Assembly (NCBI GenBank): GCA_963714255.1
Contig: CAVQNU010000021.1
Span: 185,869-249,868 of the forward strand
Direction: 5' to 3'
Length of the DNA stretch: 64,000 nucleotides
Source: Rhodovastum sp963714255
Lineage (GTDB): Bacteria; Pseudomonadota; Alphaproteobacteria; Acetobacterales; Acetobacteraceae
Positions 51,151 through 59,477 of this stretch are shown in pieces. Numbering within the stretch: the first letter of the stretch is position 1; each line of letters opens with the position of its first letter. Below the pieces are notes generated by a model that did no database searches, had not been told where the DNA came from, and worked only from the letters and a program-made list of their open reading frames with translations. The position numbers were made by a program, and so were the translations under genes.

Positions 51151-53117
51151 TAAGCGGTCGCCGCAGTAACTTCCCGCCCAAGTGCATTAAGCACCGTCGC
51201 CACAATATCCCGCGCAGTCAGCCCCGCCTCGGCAAGCTGTTTCGCCTGCGTATCCTGGTCGATGAACCGGTCGGGCAGCACCATCGGCCGCACCCGGACA
51301 CCGCGGTCCAGCAGCCCCTTCCAGGCCAGATGCTGCAGCACGGCGGCCCCGAAGCCGCCCGCGCTGCCTTCCTCGATGGTCACCAGCACTTCGTGGTGGC
51401 GCGCCAGTTGCTCGATCAGGGCGGTGTCCAGTGGCTTGGCGAAGCGGGCGTCCACCACCGTCGCCGGCAGGCCCTTCAGGGCGAGGTCGTCCGCCGCCAG
51501 CAGCGCGTCGTGCAGGCGCGGGCCGAGCGCCAGCAGGGCCACCTTGCCGCCCTCGCGCAACACGCGCCCACGGCCGATCGGCAGCACCTCGCCGCGCTCG
51601 GGCAGCACAAGCCCCATTCCCTCGCCGCGCGGGTAGCGGAAGGCGCTCGGGCGGTCGTCGAGGGCGGCGGCGGTCGCGACCGCGTGCATCAGTTCCACTT
51701 CGTCGGACGGCGCCATGACCACGATGCCGGGCAGGCAGCCGAGGAAGGCGAGATCGAAACTGCCGGCGTGGGTTGCCCCGTCCGCGCCCACCAGCCCGGC
51801 GCGGTCCATGGCGAAGCGCACCGGCAGGCCCTGCAGAACCACGTCATGCACAACCTGGTCGTACGCGCGCTGCAGGAAGGTGGAGTAAATCGCGCAGAAC
51901 GGTTTGATTCCCTCGGTCGCCAATCCTGCCGCGAAGGTCACCGCGTGCTGCTCGGCGATGCCCACATCGAAGCAGCGATCGGGAAACCGCTTGGCGAACG
52001 CGTCCAGCCCGGTGCCGGACGGCATGGCGGCGGTGATGGCGACAATGTCGGGGTCGGTCTCGGCCTCGGCGATCAGGGCGCTGCCGAACACGCGGGTGTA
52101 GCTCGGCGCGCCGGGCGGGGATTTGGCCTGCTCGCCGGTGACCACGTTGAAGCGGCTGACGGCGTGCAGCTTGTCGGCACTTTCCTCGGCGGGGCCGTAG
52201 CCCTTGCCCTTCTGGGTGATGGCATGCACCAGGATCGGGCCGCCATCGGCGTCGCGCACGTTGCGCAGCACCGGCAGCAAATGGTCGAGATTGTGCCCGT
52301 CGATCGGACCCACGTAATAGAAACCCAACTCTTCGAACAGCGTGCCGCCGCCGGTGAGGAAGCCGCGGGCGAACTCCTCGGCGCGGCGGGCCGAGCGCTC
52401 GATGCCGCTGGGGAACCGCCGGGCCATCTTTACCGCCGCCTCGCGCAGGTTGAGGAAGCTGCGCGAAGACAGCAAGCGCGACAGATAGGCGCTCATCGCC
52501 CCCACGGGGCGGGAGATCGACATGTCGTTGTCGTTGAGAATAACCACCAGGCGCGAGCGCAGCACACCGGCGTTGTTCATCGCCTCGTAGGCCATGCCCG
52601 CGCTCATGGAGCCGTCGCCGATCACGGCGATGACGTGGCGGTCGTCGGCGATGCCGCGCGCGGCCTTGAGGTCGCGCGCCACCGCCATGCCGAGCCCGGC
52701 CGAAATCGAGGTGCTGCTGTGCGCGGCGCCGAACGGGTCGTAATCGCTCTCGGTGCGCTTGGTGAAGCCGGACAGGCCGCCGCCCTGGCGCAAGGTGCGG
52801 ATGCGGTCGCGCCGTCCGGTGAGGATTTTGTGCGGGTAGCACTGGTGGCCGACATCCCAGATCAGCCGGTCGTACGGCGTGTCGAAAATGGCGTGGATCG
52901 CCACCGTCAGTTCCACCACCCCCAGGCTTGCGCCCAGATGGCCGCCGGTGACCGAGACCGCATCGAGCGTCTCGGCGCGCAACTCGTCGGCGATCTGCTT
53001 GAGCTGGTCGGCGGAGAAGTTGCGCAGGTCCGCGGGGTAGCGCACCCGGTCCAGCATCGGCGTGGCGGGCATCGGCGTGGCGGGCATCGGGGTGGCGGGG
53101 GCGGCTGTTCCACTCAT
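51150..53117 (-). CDS. dxs: 1-deoxy-D-xylulose-5-phosphate synthase
   Basis: A 655-residue thiamine-diphosphate enzyme, first step of the MEP isoprenoid pathway (pyruvate + glyceraldehyde 3-phosphate). Motifs: GGHLGASLGVVELTVAIH, DVGHQCYPHKILTGR, GHSSTSISAG-like AAHSSTSISAG, TPP motif GDGSMSAGMAYEAMNNAG to LNDND, VGIAEQHAVTFAAG and DRAGLVGADGATHAG. The N-terminus has a triple ATPMP repeat from three 15-base tandem DNA copies (53055-53099). ATG 53117. ispA lies 22 bases upstream in the same operon. Confidence 0.97.
   Translation of the reverse strand: MSGTAAPATPMPATPMPATPMLDRVRYPADLRNFSADQLKQIADELRAETLDAVSVTGGHLGASLGVVELTVAIHAIFDTPYDRLIWDVGHQCYPHKILTGRRDRIRTLRQGGGLSGFTKRTESDYDPFGAAHSSTSISAGLGMAVARDLKAARGIADDRHVIAVIGDGSMSAGMAYEAMNNAGVLRSRLVVILNDNDMSISRPVGAMSAYLSRLLSSRSFLNLREAAVKMARRFPSGIERSARRAEEFARGFLTGGGTLFEELGFYYVGPIDGHNLDHLLPVLRNVRDADGGPILVHAITQKGKGYGPAEESADKLHAVSRFNVVTGEQAKSPPGAPSYTRVFGSALIAEAETDPDIVAITAAMPSGTGLDAFAKRFPDRCFDVGIAEQHAVTFAAGLATEGIKPFCAIYSTFLQRAYDQVVHDVVLQGLPVRFAMDRAGLVGADGATHAGSFDLAFLGCLPGIVVMAPSDEVELMHAVATAAALDDRPSAFRYPRGEGMGLVLPERGEVLPIGRGRVLREGGKVALLALGPRLHDALLAADDLALKGLPATVVDARFAKPLDTALIEQLARHHEVLVTIEEGSAGGFGAAVLQHLAWKGLLDRGVRVRPMVLPDRFIDQDTQAKQLAEAGLTARDIVATVLNALGREVTAATA
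53055..53099. repeat. Three 15-base tandem repeats inside the dxs 5' end
   Basis: Three copies of CATCGGCGTGGCGGG (the third with one change) encode ATPMP three times near residues 6-20 of Dxs, in a region with no catalytic role. Confidence 0.9.
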
Positions 53118-53139
53118 GTCTTCGGTCCTCACGTCCGGC

Positions 53140-54045
53140 TCATTTGCGCCGCGAAACCACGTAGCCGGCCAGATCCCGCAGCAGACCGGCCTTGGCACCG
53201 AAACTTTCCAGATGCCGGGCGGCCTGATCCGCCAAAGCCTCGGCCTGGTCGCGCGCCCGCTCCACCCCCAAAACGGACACCAGGGTCGCCTTGCCGGCCG
53301 CCTCGTCCTTGCCGGCCGTTTTGCCAGTCTCCTCCGTTGTTCCGGTGGCGTCCAGCAGATCGTCGGCAATCTGGAAAGCCGCGCCGAGGTCGCGCCCGTA
53401 GGCGGCCAGCAAATGGCGCTGGGCGGCAGGAGCGCGGCCGAGGATGGCGCCGGCCTCGGCGCTGACCTGGATCAGCCTTCCGGTTTTCAGCGCGTGCAGC
53501 CGGGTGATCTGCTCGGCATTCAGCGCCTGACCTTCGCTCACCATGTCGATCATCTGGCCGCCGACCATGCCGCGCGCACCGGCGGCGAGCGCCAGGGCCG
53601 CCACCAGTTCGCAGCGGGCTTCCGGGTTGGAATGCGTGTCGGGCTCGGCGAGCACCTCGAAGGCGCGGGTCTGCAACGCGTCGCCGGCGAGGATGGCGGT
53701 CGCCTCGTCAAAGGCCCGGTGGCAGGACGGCTTGCCGCGGCGCAGATCGTCGTCGTCCATGGCGGGCAGGTCGTCGTGCACCAGCGAATAGGCGTGCACC
53801 ATTTCGATGGCGGCACCGACGCGGGCGGCGCAGCGGCGATCGACGCCGAACAATGCCGCGGTTTGCATCGCCAGGAAGGCGCGCAGACGCTTGCCGCCGT
53901 TGAGGCTGGCGTAGCGCATGGCCTCGATCAGACGGGCCTCCGCGCCCTCGACCGGCGGCAGCAGGTCTTGCAGCGCGGCCTCCACCTCGGCGGCGATGCG
54001 CGCCAAAGCGGCGGTCAGAGGGGTGGCGGAATGCGATGCGGGCAT
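53140..54045 (-). CDS. ispA: Farnesyl diphosphate synthase (polyprenyl synthetase)
   Basis: A 301-residue trans-isoprenyl synthase that extends dimethylallyl to farnesyl diphosphate. Both aspartate-rich motifs are present: DDLPAMDDDDLRRG (first) and DDLLD (second), with GGKRLRAFLA before the first. Its position between xseB and dxs is the usual order. 18 bases separate it from xseB. Confidence 0.96.
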   Translation of the reverse strand: MPASHSATPLTAALARIAAEVEAALQDLLPPVEGAEARLIEAMRYASLNGGKRLRAFLAMQTAALFGVDRRCAARVGAAIEMVHAYSLVHDDLPAMDDDDLRRGKPSCHRAFDEATAILAGDALQTRAFEVLAEPDTHSNPEARCELVAALALAAGARGMVGGQMIDMVSEGQALNAEQITRLHALKTGRLIQVSAEAGAILGRAPAAQRHLLAAYGRDLGAAFQIADDLLDATGTTEETGKTAGKDEAAGKATLVSVLGVERARDQAEALADQAARHLESFGAKAGLLRDLAGYVVSRRK

Positions 54046-54063
54046 GGGGCCTCTGTCCTGAAT

Positions 54064-54363
54064 TCAGTCGGCCGGCCGCAGCGCCAGCGATCCGTCGGCG
54101 GCGGCGACGATGGCCTGCACACGGGCCTCGGCCTCGGCAAGCTTGGCTTCGCAATGGGCGCGCAGGCGGGCGCCGCGCTCATAGGCGCCGATGGCGTCTT
54201 CCAGCTTTTGCTGGCCGCCTTCCAGGCCGCGCACGATTTTTTCGAGCTCGGCGAGGGCATCCTCAAACGACAGGGACACCAGCGCCGGGTCGGCCGTTCC
54301 CGCGCCAGGGGGGGCTGGACCGGCCGGAGCCGCAGTCATGGGCGTCTGCCGGGCGGCAGGCAT
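54064..54363 (-). CDS. xseB: Exodeoxyribonuclease VII small subunit
   Basis: A 99-residue protein with a low-complexity N-terminus and the XseB core LSFEDALAELEKIVRGLEGG-QQKLEDAIGAYERGARLRAHCEAKLAEAEARV (two helices). Binds XseA for processive single-strand DNA degradation. ATG 54363 has AGGAG seven bases upstream; ATG 54393 is less supported. First gene of the xseB-ispA-dxs-tlyA string. Confidence 0.95.
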   Translation of the reverse strand: MPAARQTPMTAAPAGPAPPGAGTADPALVSLSFEDALAELEKIVRGLEGGQQKLEDAIGAYERGARLRAHCEAKLAEAEARVQAIVAAADGSLALRPAD

Positions 54364-54455
54364 GGTCGGGCTCCTGAAGGTCGCTACCGTCATCGTAGTG
54401 CCGCGTTCGTAGCCCGGCGCGCGGCCGGCGCCAACCCCTCAGGTAACGTGATATG

Positions 54456-55388
54456 TCAACCGTGCAACAGCGCGCGGACATGGGCCGCGCTGCAGGCGGC
54501 CAGCGCGTCGAGGTCGTAGCCGCCCTCCAGCAGCGACACCAGGCGCCCGCCGCAATGCCGGCGGGCGGCGGCCAGCAGCCGCTCGGTGATCCAGCGGAAA
54601 TCGCCGGTCTCCAGGCGAAGCTGGGCGAGCGGGTCGAGCTTGTGGGCATCGAAGCCGGCGGAGACGATCAGCAGTTCGGGTGCGAAGGCGTCGAGCCGCG
54701 GCAGGATGATGTGGTCCCAGGCGTCGCGGAAATCGGCGCCGGTGCTGCCCGGGGCGAGCGGGACGTTGAGGATGTTGTCGGCGCTGCCGCGCTCGGCGAC
54801 GGTGCCGGTGCCGGGGAAGCAGGGGAACTGGTGGGTGGAGGCGTAGAACAGGCCGGGGTCGGGGCCGAAAATGTCCTGCGTGCCGTTGCCGTGATGCACG
54901 TCGAAATCCACCACCGCCACGCGTTTCAGCCCCCAGCGCGCCTGGGCATGGCGGGCGGCGATGGCGGCGTTGGAGAACAGGCAGAAGCCGAGCGGGCGGG
55001 AACGCTCGGCGTGGTGGCCGGGCGGGCGGACGGCGGCGAAGGCGCTGCGGGCCCAGCCCTCCATGACCGCATCGACGGCGTGCACCGACGCGCCGGCGGC
55101 GCGCAGGGCAGCCTCGGCGCTGCCGGCGCTCATGACCGTGTCGTTGTCGAGCGGCACGTGCTCGCCGGGCTCGGGGCGGATGCCGAGGATGGCCGCCACA
55201 TAATCCGCCGGATGGACGCGGGTGAGCTGTTCCTCGGTGGCGGCAGGGGCGGCTTCGCGCAGCAGGGGGAGGAACTCCTCCGCCTCCAGGGCGCGCAGCA
55301 CGGCGCGCAGGCGGTCGGCGCATTCCGGGTGCCAGGGGCCGGTGTCGTGCTCGAGGCACGCGGGGTGGGTGATCAGGGCAACCGACAC
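54456..55388 (-). CDS. Histone-deacetylase-family (acetoin utilisation-like) protein
   Basis: A 310-residue arginase/deacetylase fold with the complete zinc site: RPPGHHAE (active-site His pair), DFDVHHGNGTQ (D and H ligands), the tyrosine-bearing C-terminal LLEGGYDLDALA. It probably deacetylates small acetylated amines or lysine side chains; acetoin relation is only by family. TusA lies 16 bases upstream in the same direction, so both could share a transcript. Confidence 0.94.
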   Translation of the reverse strand: MSVALITHPACLEHDTGPWHPECADRLRAVLRALEAEEFLPLLREAAPAATEEQLTRVHPADYVAAILGIRPEPGEHVPLDNDTVMSAGSAEAALRAAGASVHAVDAVMEGWARSAFAAVRPPGHHAERSRPLGFCLFSNAAIAARHAQARWGLKRVAVVDFDVHHGNGTQDIFGPDPGLFYASTHQFPCFPGTGTVAERGSADNILNVPLAPGSTGADFRDAWDHIILPRLDAFAPELLIVSAGFDAHKLDPLAQLRLETGDFRWITERLLAAARRHCGGRLVSLLEGGYDLDALAACSAAHVRALLHG

Positions 55389-55404
55389 GGACGTTTCCTC
55401 GGCT

Positions 55405-55635
55405 TCAGTCCGCTTTTCTGCGGATCACGAAGCTGAATACCCCTCCCTCGTCGCTGTAGGCCAGCAGGGCGTGGCCGGTCTCGCGGCAGAAGGCCTGGAA
55501 GTCGGCGACGGCGGCCCGGTCGGTGGCGAGCACGCGCAGACGGGCACCGGGAGGAAGGCTGCGCAGGGCGCGGTTGGCGCGCAGCACGGGCAGCGGACAG
55601 CTCATGTTTTTCACGTCTAGGACGGTTTCGCTCAT
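55405..55635 (-). CDS. TusA-family sulfur carrier
   Basis: A 76-residue protein with the TusA/SirA fold and the active-site CPxP motif (MSCPLPVLRANRALRSL), Cys being the persulfide carrier. The C-terminal FCRETGHALLAYSDEGGVFSFVIRRK is typical. It may receive sulfur from the SseA-type sulfurtransferase or another donor. ATG 55635 gives the family N-terminus. Confidence 0.93.
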   Translation of the reverse strand: MSETVLDVKNMSCPLPVLRANRALRSLPPGARLRVLATDRAAVADFQAFCRETGHALLAYSDEGGVFSFVIRRKAD

Positions 55636-55675
55636 GCGGACATCCTGCGCGGGTGGCGCGGGGCGGGCAAGATGG

Positions 55676-55868
55676 CGGTTGGGTGAAGGAAGGAAGGCCA
55701 GGGCTCTGCCCTGGACCCGCCAAGGGGCAGTGGCCCCTTGGAACCCATTACTTTTAGGCATTTGTCTTGAGAGGGGGTGAGGCGGTGAACCGGTTCATCG
55801 CCTCACCCCTCTCTCAAGACGAATGCTTAACGTGCGGGGTCCAGGGCAGAGCCCTGGCCTTGCCTTCC
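55676..55868. repeat. Full-length palindromic repeat (copy 14)
   Basis: A left arm with consensus modules and a shortened right arm. The core stem is AGGCATTTGTCTTGA + GAGGGGGTGAGGCGGTGAA around ACCGGT. The flanks are mirrored but with several mismatches (GGCGGTTGGGTGAAGG on the left, inverse GGCAGTCGGGTGTAGG on the right). Located in the divergent space between tusA and the CBS gene. Confidence 0.92.
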
Positions 55869-56084
55869 TACACCCGACTGCCACCGCGATGGCCGTCCCG
55901 CGTTGAAGTCAGGAATAGTTTGGCCGAATGTGGCATATTGTAATCCTGCGCGGATTGTGCTGAATATGACACGGTGAACCTTGGGAAAAATGCTCTGGGG
56001 AACACGCGATGGTCGCTCGTACGCAAAAAAAGAAAGCGTTGGCATGCGGTTGATGGCGCCGCAGCCCAGGAAGGACCAAGAACG
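55869..56084. promoter_or_regulatory. AT-rich leader upstream of the CBS gene
   Basis: This 216-base stretch holds no gene. It is AT-rich for this genome around 55915-55975 (GCATATTGTAA, CTGAATATGACA), and probably contains the CBS promoter. AAGGA at 56070 precedes the ATG at 56085. Confidence 0.4.
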
Positions 56085-56547
56085 ATGACGATGGCCGCAA
56101 TCCTTAAACACAAGGGCGCCGAGGTCTATACTGTGCGCCCTACCAGCACGATCGCGGAGGTTGCACAAATTCTTGCCTCACGGCGCATCGGCGCCGTCGT
56201 GGTGACAGAATTCAGCCGGCGGACTGATCGGCATCCTCAGCGAACGCGACATTGCCTATGGTTTGGCTGTCGATGGCGGCCAGACGCACTGGAAAACCGC
56301 CGAACAACTGATGACCCATGCGGTCAAGACCGTCACGCTTCAGACAACCACCGACGAAGCCATGGCGATCATGACAACCGGACAATTCCGGCACCTGCCG
56401 GTGCTCGACCGCGGCACGCTGGTCGGTATGGTCAGCATCGGTGATGTGGTGAAAAACAAAATCATGCAGCACGAGACGGCGGTCGAAACGCTGTCTGCCT
56501 ACGTCTCCGGTGCGGGCTATTCGGCAAGTTCCAGCCGCGCCGCTTGA
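56085..56547 (+). pseudogene. CBS-domain protein with a +1 frameshift
   Basis: ATG at 56085 starts AAILKHKGAEVYTVRP and the first CBS half (TIAEVAQILASRRIGAVVVT). At about 56207-56212, in ACAGAATTCAGCC, the frame changes; the remainder (GGLIGILSERDIAYGLA, then the second CBS with TTDEAMAIMTTGQFRHLPVL) continues in the next frame to 56547. The total of 463 bases is one more than a multiple of three. Without the extra base it would be a normal 153-residue stand-alone CBS pair like those found with stress genes in proteobacteria. Mutation or sequence error. Confidence 0.82.
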
Positions 56548-56628
56548 TCGGAGGACGGGCGCGAGCAAGCCTCACGCCGTTCGCCTCGATGCGTGTCTTT
56601 GTTTCGTCTGCATTCCGACAGCGATCAC

Positions 56629-56658
56629 AGGATGCAATGCCGTGCGGCATTGCATCCT
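56629..56658. terminator. Hairpin between CBS gene and alpha/beta hydrolase
   Basis: A perfect 14-base stem, AGGATGCAATGCCG with its inverse around TG, lies in the convergent space 80 bases after the CBS stop and 22 bases from the hydrolase stop. No T tract. Confidence 0.55.
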
Positions 56659-56679
56659 ACGCGTTGGTATTGCCGGCTC

Positions 56680-57366
56680 TCACGCGTGCGCAGCATCCTT
56701 GATAATTGCCGCAACCGCGTCTGGCTGCGACACGTAGATGGCGTGGCTGCCCGCATTTTCTGTCGTCGTGGCGCCGGCGCGCTGAGCCATGAAGCGCTGA
56801 GCCGCGGGGGGGATCATCCGGTCGTCGGTTGCCACCAGGTACCAACTCGGCTTGGTCCGCCACGCAGGCTCGCTGACCGCGCCGCCGACCGCCTCCATTC
56901 CCCAGGGAACCTGGGAGTCGGCCATGAACTGAGCCTTGTCGGGCTCAACGTCGGCGGCGAATGAGGCGGCAAACTTCGCCCTGTCGAGGAATAGGAAGCC
57001 ATCCTGCGGCGGCAGGATCGGAGGCACAGGCGCGCCCGGTGCCGGGTCCTTGATCAGGGAGGCAACGGACTCGCCCCTGTCCGGCGCAAATGCCGTGATG
57101 TAGACGAGCTTGGAAACCTTCGGATCATTGCCGGCTTCGGTGATCACGGCGCCACCGTAGGAATGGCCAACCAGCACCACAGGGCCGTCGGCCTGCCCGA
57201 TGATCTGGCGGGTTGCGGCGACATCGCCGGCCAGGTTCAGGGTGGGGTTCTGCACGATGCGCACGTCGTAGCCGTCTTTCTTCAAGATACGGTACACGCT
57301 CTCCCATCCGGCGCCGTCGACGAAGCCGCCGTGGACGAGAACCACGCTTGGTTTCGCGTTCGTCAT
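56680..57366 (-). CDS. Alpha/beta hydrolase
   Basis: A 228-residue serine hydrolase: oxyanion VLVHGGFVDGAGW near residue 10, nucleophile elbow GHSYGG (Ser near residue 70), an acid in ATDDRMIPP and His in AGSHAIYVSQPDAV at the end. Similar proteins are annotated as EstC-like esterases or salicylate-esterase-like; the substrate is unknown. Start ATG 57366, with GGAGG in the opposite-strand upstream sequence (AGGAGGATAG). Stands alone. Confidence 0.9.
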   Translation of the reverse strand: MTNAKPSVVLVHGGFVDGAGWESVYRILKKDGYDVRIVQNPTLNLAGDVAATRQIIGQADGPVVLVGHSYGGAVITEAGNDPKVSKLVYITAFAPDRGESVASLIKDPAPGAPVPPILPPQDGFLFLDRAKFAASFAADVEPDKAQFMADSQVPWGMEAVGGAVSEPAWRTKPSWYLVATDDRMIPPAAQRFMAQRAGATTTENAGSHAIYVSQPDAVAAIIKDAAHA

Positions 57367-57608
57367 TCTATCCTCCTGATCAGATGGCGCCCAGTTCGGC
57401 TGGGCGGCTTTCGGGCATTGTCGGTCGGGCTGTTCTCGATCGTTGGACTCAAGCGTCGCAGCGCAGTTAGTCCCGCTCTGCAGCGGCGGCTCGTCGCTCG
57501 AATTCCGGTCTGGGCGAGAATGATCTAGCGTGTGCGCGGCCGTCGGGGCGCCACCTCGCCGGGTTTTGTTGGAGCCGCCTGCGAAGCAAACAAGCGATCG
57601 TCAGGTGA

Positions 57609-57624
57609 AATGCCGTTCGGCATT
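57609..57624. terminator. Small hairpin downstream of the DUF4331 gene
   Basis: AATGCCG-TT-CGGCATT lies 31 bases beyond the stop of the minus-strand DUF4331 gene. Its stem shares GCAATGCCG-like sequence with the hairpin at 56629. Weak, no T run. The surrounding 288-base gap (57367-57654) shows no gene. Confidence 0.35.
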
Positions 57625-57654
57625 GCACCCGGCATCTTCCTGTCGCTGGTGGGA

Positions 57655-58689
57655 TCATATCGGCGAAGGCACGTAGGGAAATGCCTTCGAGGGTCGCGCG
57701 GCGACCAACTCCTTGCCGATGCCAAGACGGACGGGTGTGTTCGCAGCGATGCTGAACATCACGTCCGGCGCGTTGTCGGTCAACGCGCGACCGTTCCATT
57801 CGACAAATCCAAACGCTGCCGGGGTGCCGACCTCGTAGGGGAGGATATTGGGGAAAAACCGATGGGCAACCTTTGCGCCGTAACCGTGTGGATCCTCCGA
57901 TGTCCCGTTGGCGGCGACGACACCGGCGATTGCCCTGCTGACGGCCTCGCCATACGTGGCGAAATCATCGGCCGGCCGGCCGGCATTGAGCCGATTGCCG
58001 AGGTCCTCATTGAACTGTGTGAACAGCGGGTGGATCATCGGCAGGCCGACCCGGTTGATTGGGCGCCAGCCGCCGGCGTCGGTGGCGAGCGTTGCGACGG
58101 CCCAAACGCCGATGCGTCCGTTGGCGGATTCGCGCGCGAGAAGTTCGGCGTCGGGGGTCTCCATTACGATCGAATACACCGTGTGGCCGGCAAACAGGTT
58201 CCTGGCCTTGCCAGGATCCCATCCGGTCAGGTCGATTGCCGTGCCGTCCTGGAACGCGTGACCGACCGCATGCAGCACATCGGGCTCGATCCAGAACGGG
58301 TCGCCGGCCTTGCCGGCCCAGGCGCGCAAGCCGGTCGCTGTGGTGACTATTTCGCCGGTGGAGCCCTGAGCCAGGACGACGCCGGCCGCATCCGGATTGA
58401 TTGCGTCGGTCCCTGCGATCCGACGCACCACGAAGCGCTGCCTGCCCGTTGCGTCACGCTCGTCGAAGGTGATGCGGTAGGTCACATCTTCGACGGCATC
58501 CCCATCGAGGTCGACCTTGAATTCGTACATGCCTTCCGGATGATAGCCGGGTGTGGGAATCGCGCCGGCAATCGAGTGGCAGACATTAATGATGAACACG
58601 GTCCCCGTTTCGCCTCTGAATACATAGAGGTCGGTGATGTCGAGCCGGACGTTTTGCCGGGCGATCGGTGAATCGAGATGGTGGGACAT
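57655..58689 (-). CDS. DUF4331 family protein
   Basis: A 344-residue protein that opens with SHHLDSPIARQNVRLDITDLYVF, the DUF4331 signature, with VCHSIAGAIPTPGYHPEGMYEFKVD following. The family is made of beta-rich proteins of unknown function, often exported; I see no signal peptide here. ATG 58689 gives the family start directly; ribosome site GAGAG. Stands alone between two gaps. Confidence 0.85.
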   Translation of the reverse strand: MSHHLDSPIARQNVRLDITDLYVFRGETGTVFIINVCHSIAGAIPTPGYHPEGMYEFKVDLDGDAVEDVTYRITFDERDATGRQRFVVRRIAGTDAINPDAAGVVLAQGSTGEIVTTATGLRAWAGKAGDPFWIEPDVLHAVGHAFQDGTAIDLTGWDPGKARNLFAGHTVYSIVMETPDAELLARESANGRIGVWAVATLATDAGGWRPINRVGLPMIHPLFTQFNEDLGNRLNAGRPADDFATYGEAVSRAIAGVVAANGTSEDPHGYGAKVAHRFFPNILPYEVGTPAAFGFVEWNGRALTDNAPDVMFSIAANTPVRLGIGKELVAARPSKAFPYVPSPI

Positions 58690-59281
58690 GATGCTCTCAT
58701 TTTCTTGTTGGTGGAGAGGGATCAACGGCGGAGACCACGCATGGGCGGCCGTCCCCGGTCGGGATAAGGCGTTTGGAGATCGCGTTCATGGCCCTCCAGG
58801 GAGGGGAAGGTAACCGAACCGTGCCGGCCAGCACCCTTCACTTCCGCGAAATCTGGGGATCAAAATCTGTCGAGTTGTCGGGCAAATGGTGAATAGATTT
58901 CAAAAACAATCCAAGCCGCAGCCGGTAGGAATCCGACCCTCGCAGGCTATCAAATGTAACTGGACATTGATAAAATGAATCTACGAGATGTCAGTGGGAT
59001 TTGTCTCCAACACACTTAGACCATTTTTTAGCTCATTTCCGGACACTGCCGGGTCGTGGAGAATTGCCCGCCGACGCCGCGCTGATAAGGCGATCGGACA
59101 CGACTGTGTTCCAAGCTGCGGTCCTGGTGACGTCTGTTTTCGGGAAACCTCCCGTGTCAGTTAAGCGACCGGAATGGGTGCAATGTAGCCGGTCATGCCG
59201 TCCCGGAGCGTACGGCCGCTTCCTCGCCGGGACCCGACCTTGGCGGATTGGCCCCGCGCTTTCCTGAAGGGTCGCACCCCC
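58690..59281. other. 592-base gap, AT-richer, no recognisable gene
   Basis: No frame here looks like a protein; the longest (59001-59267) has no ribosome site. 58850-59050 is clearly AT-richer than the rest of the window and includes TGTAACTGGAC, also found at 34778. Probably relics of foreign DNA plus the promoter of the DUF4331 gene. Confidence 0.4.
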
Positions 59282-59470
59282 TCACCGGCCGCGATCGCCT
59301 GCATCGGCTGGTTTGTCCTCATCCTCTCCCGCATCGCTCCGCGCCCGCGCCTGCACCTTGCGCCGGCGCAGGTTCTCGCGCAGCGCCGCCGCCTCGCGGG
59401 CACGGCGCTCCTCCGCCGCCGCCAGGGCACGCGGCGTCTGCGCGGGCTTCGGTGCAGGCCGCTCCGCCAT
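59282..59470 (-). CDS. Small basic protein following pgm
   Basis: A 62-residue highly charged protein (ALAAAEERRAREAAALREN, then LRRRKVQARARS and an acidic tail DAGEDEDKPAD). Small proteins with the RRRKxQARAR pattern are common in alphaproteobacteria and are uncharacterised. ATG 59470 is seven bases after the pgm stop, so it is in the same transcript. Confidence 0.6.
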   Translation of the reverse strand: MAERPAPKPAQTPRALAAAEERRAREAAALRENLRRRKVQARARSDAGEDEDKPADAGDRGR

Positions 59471-59477
59471 GACCCCC

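Noticed and set aside
50394..53465. A 1023-codon open frame on the plus strand
   Set aside because: Antisense to tlyA and dxs and crosses a repeat copy; no protein-like sequence.
59001..59267. An 88-codon frame between the DUF4331 gene and the small basic gene
   Set aside because: No ribosome site and no recognisable sequence; may be decayed foreign DNA.
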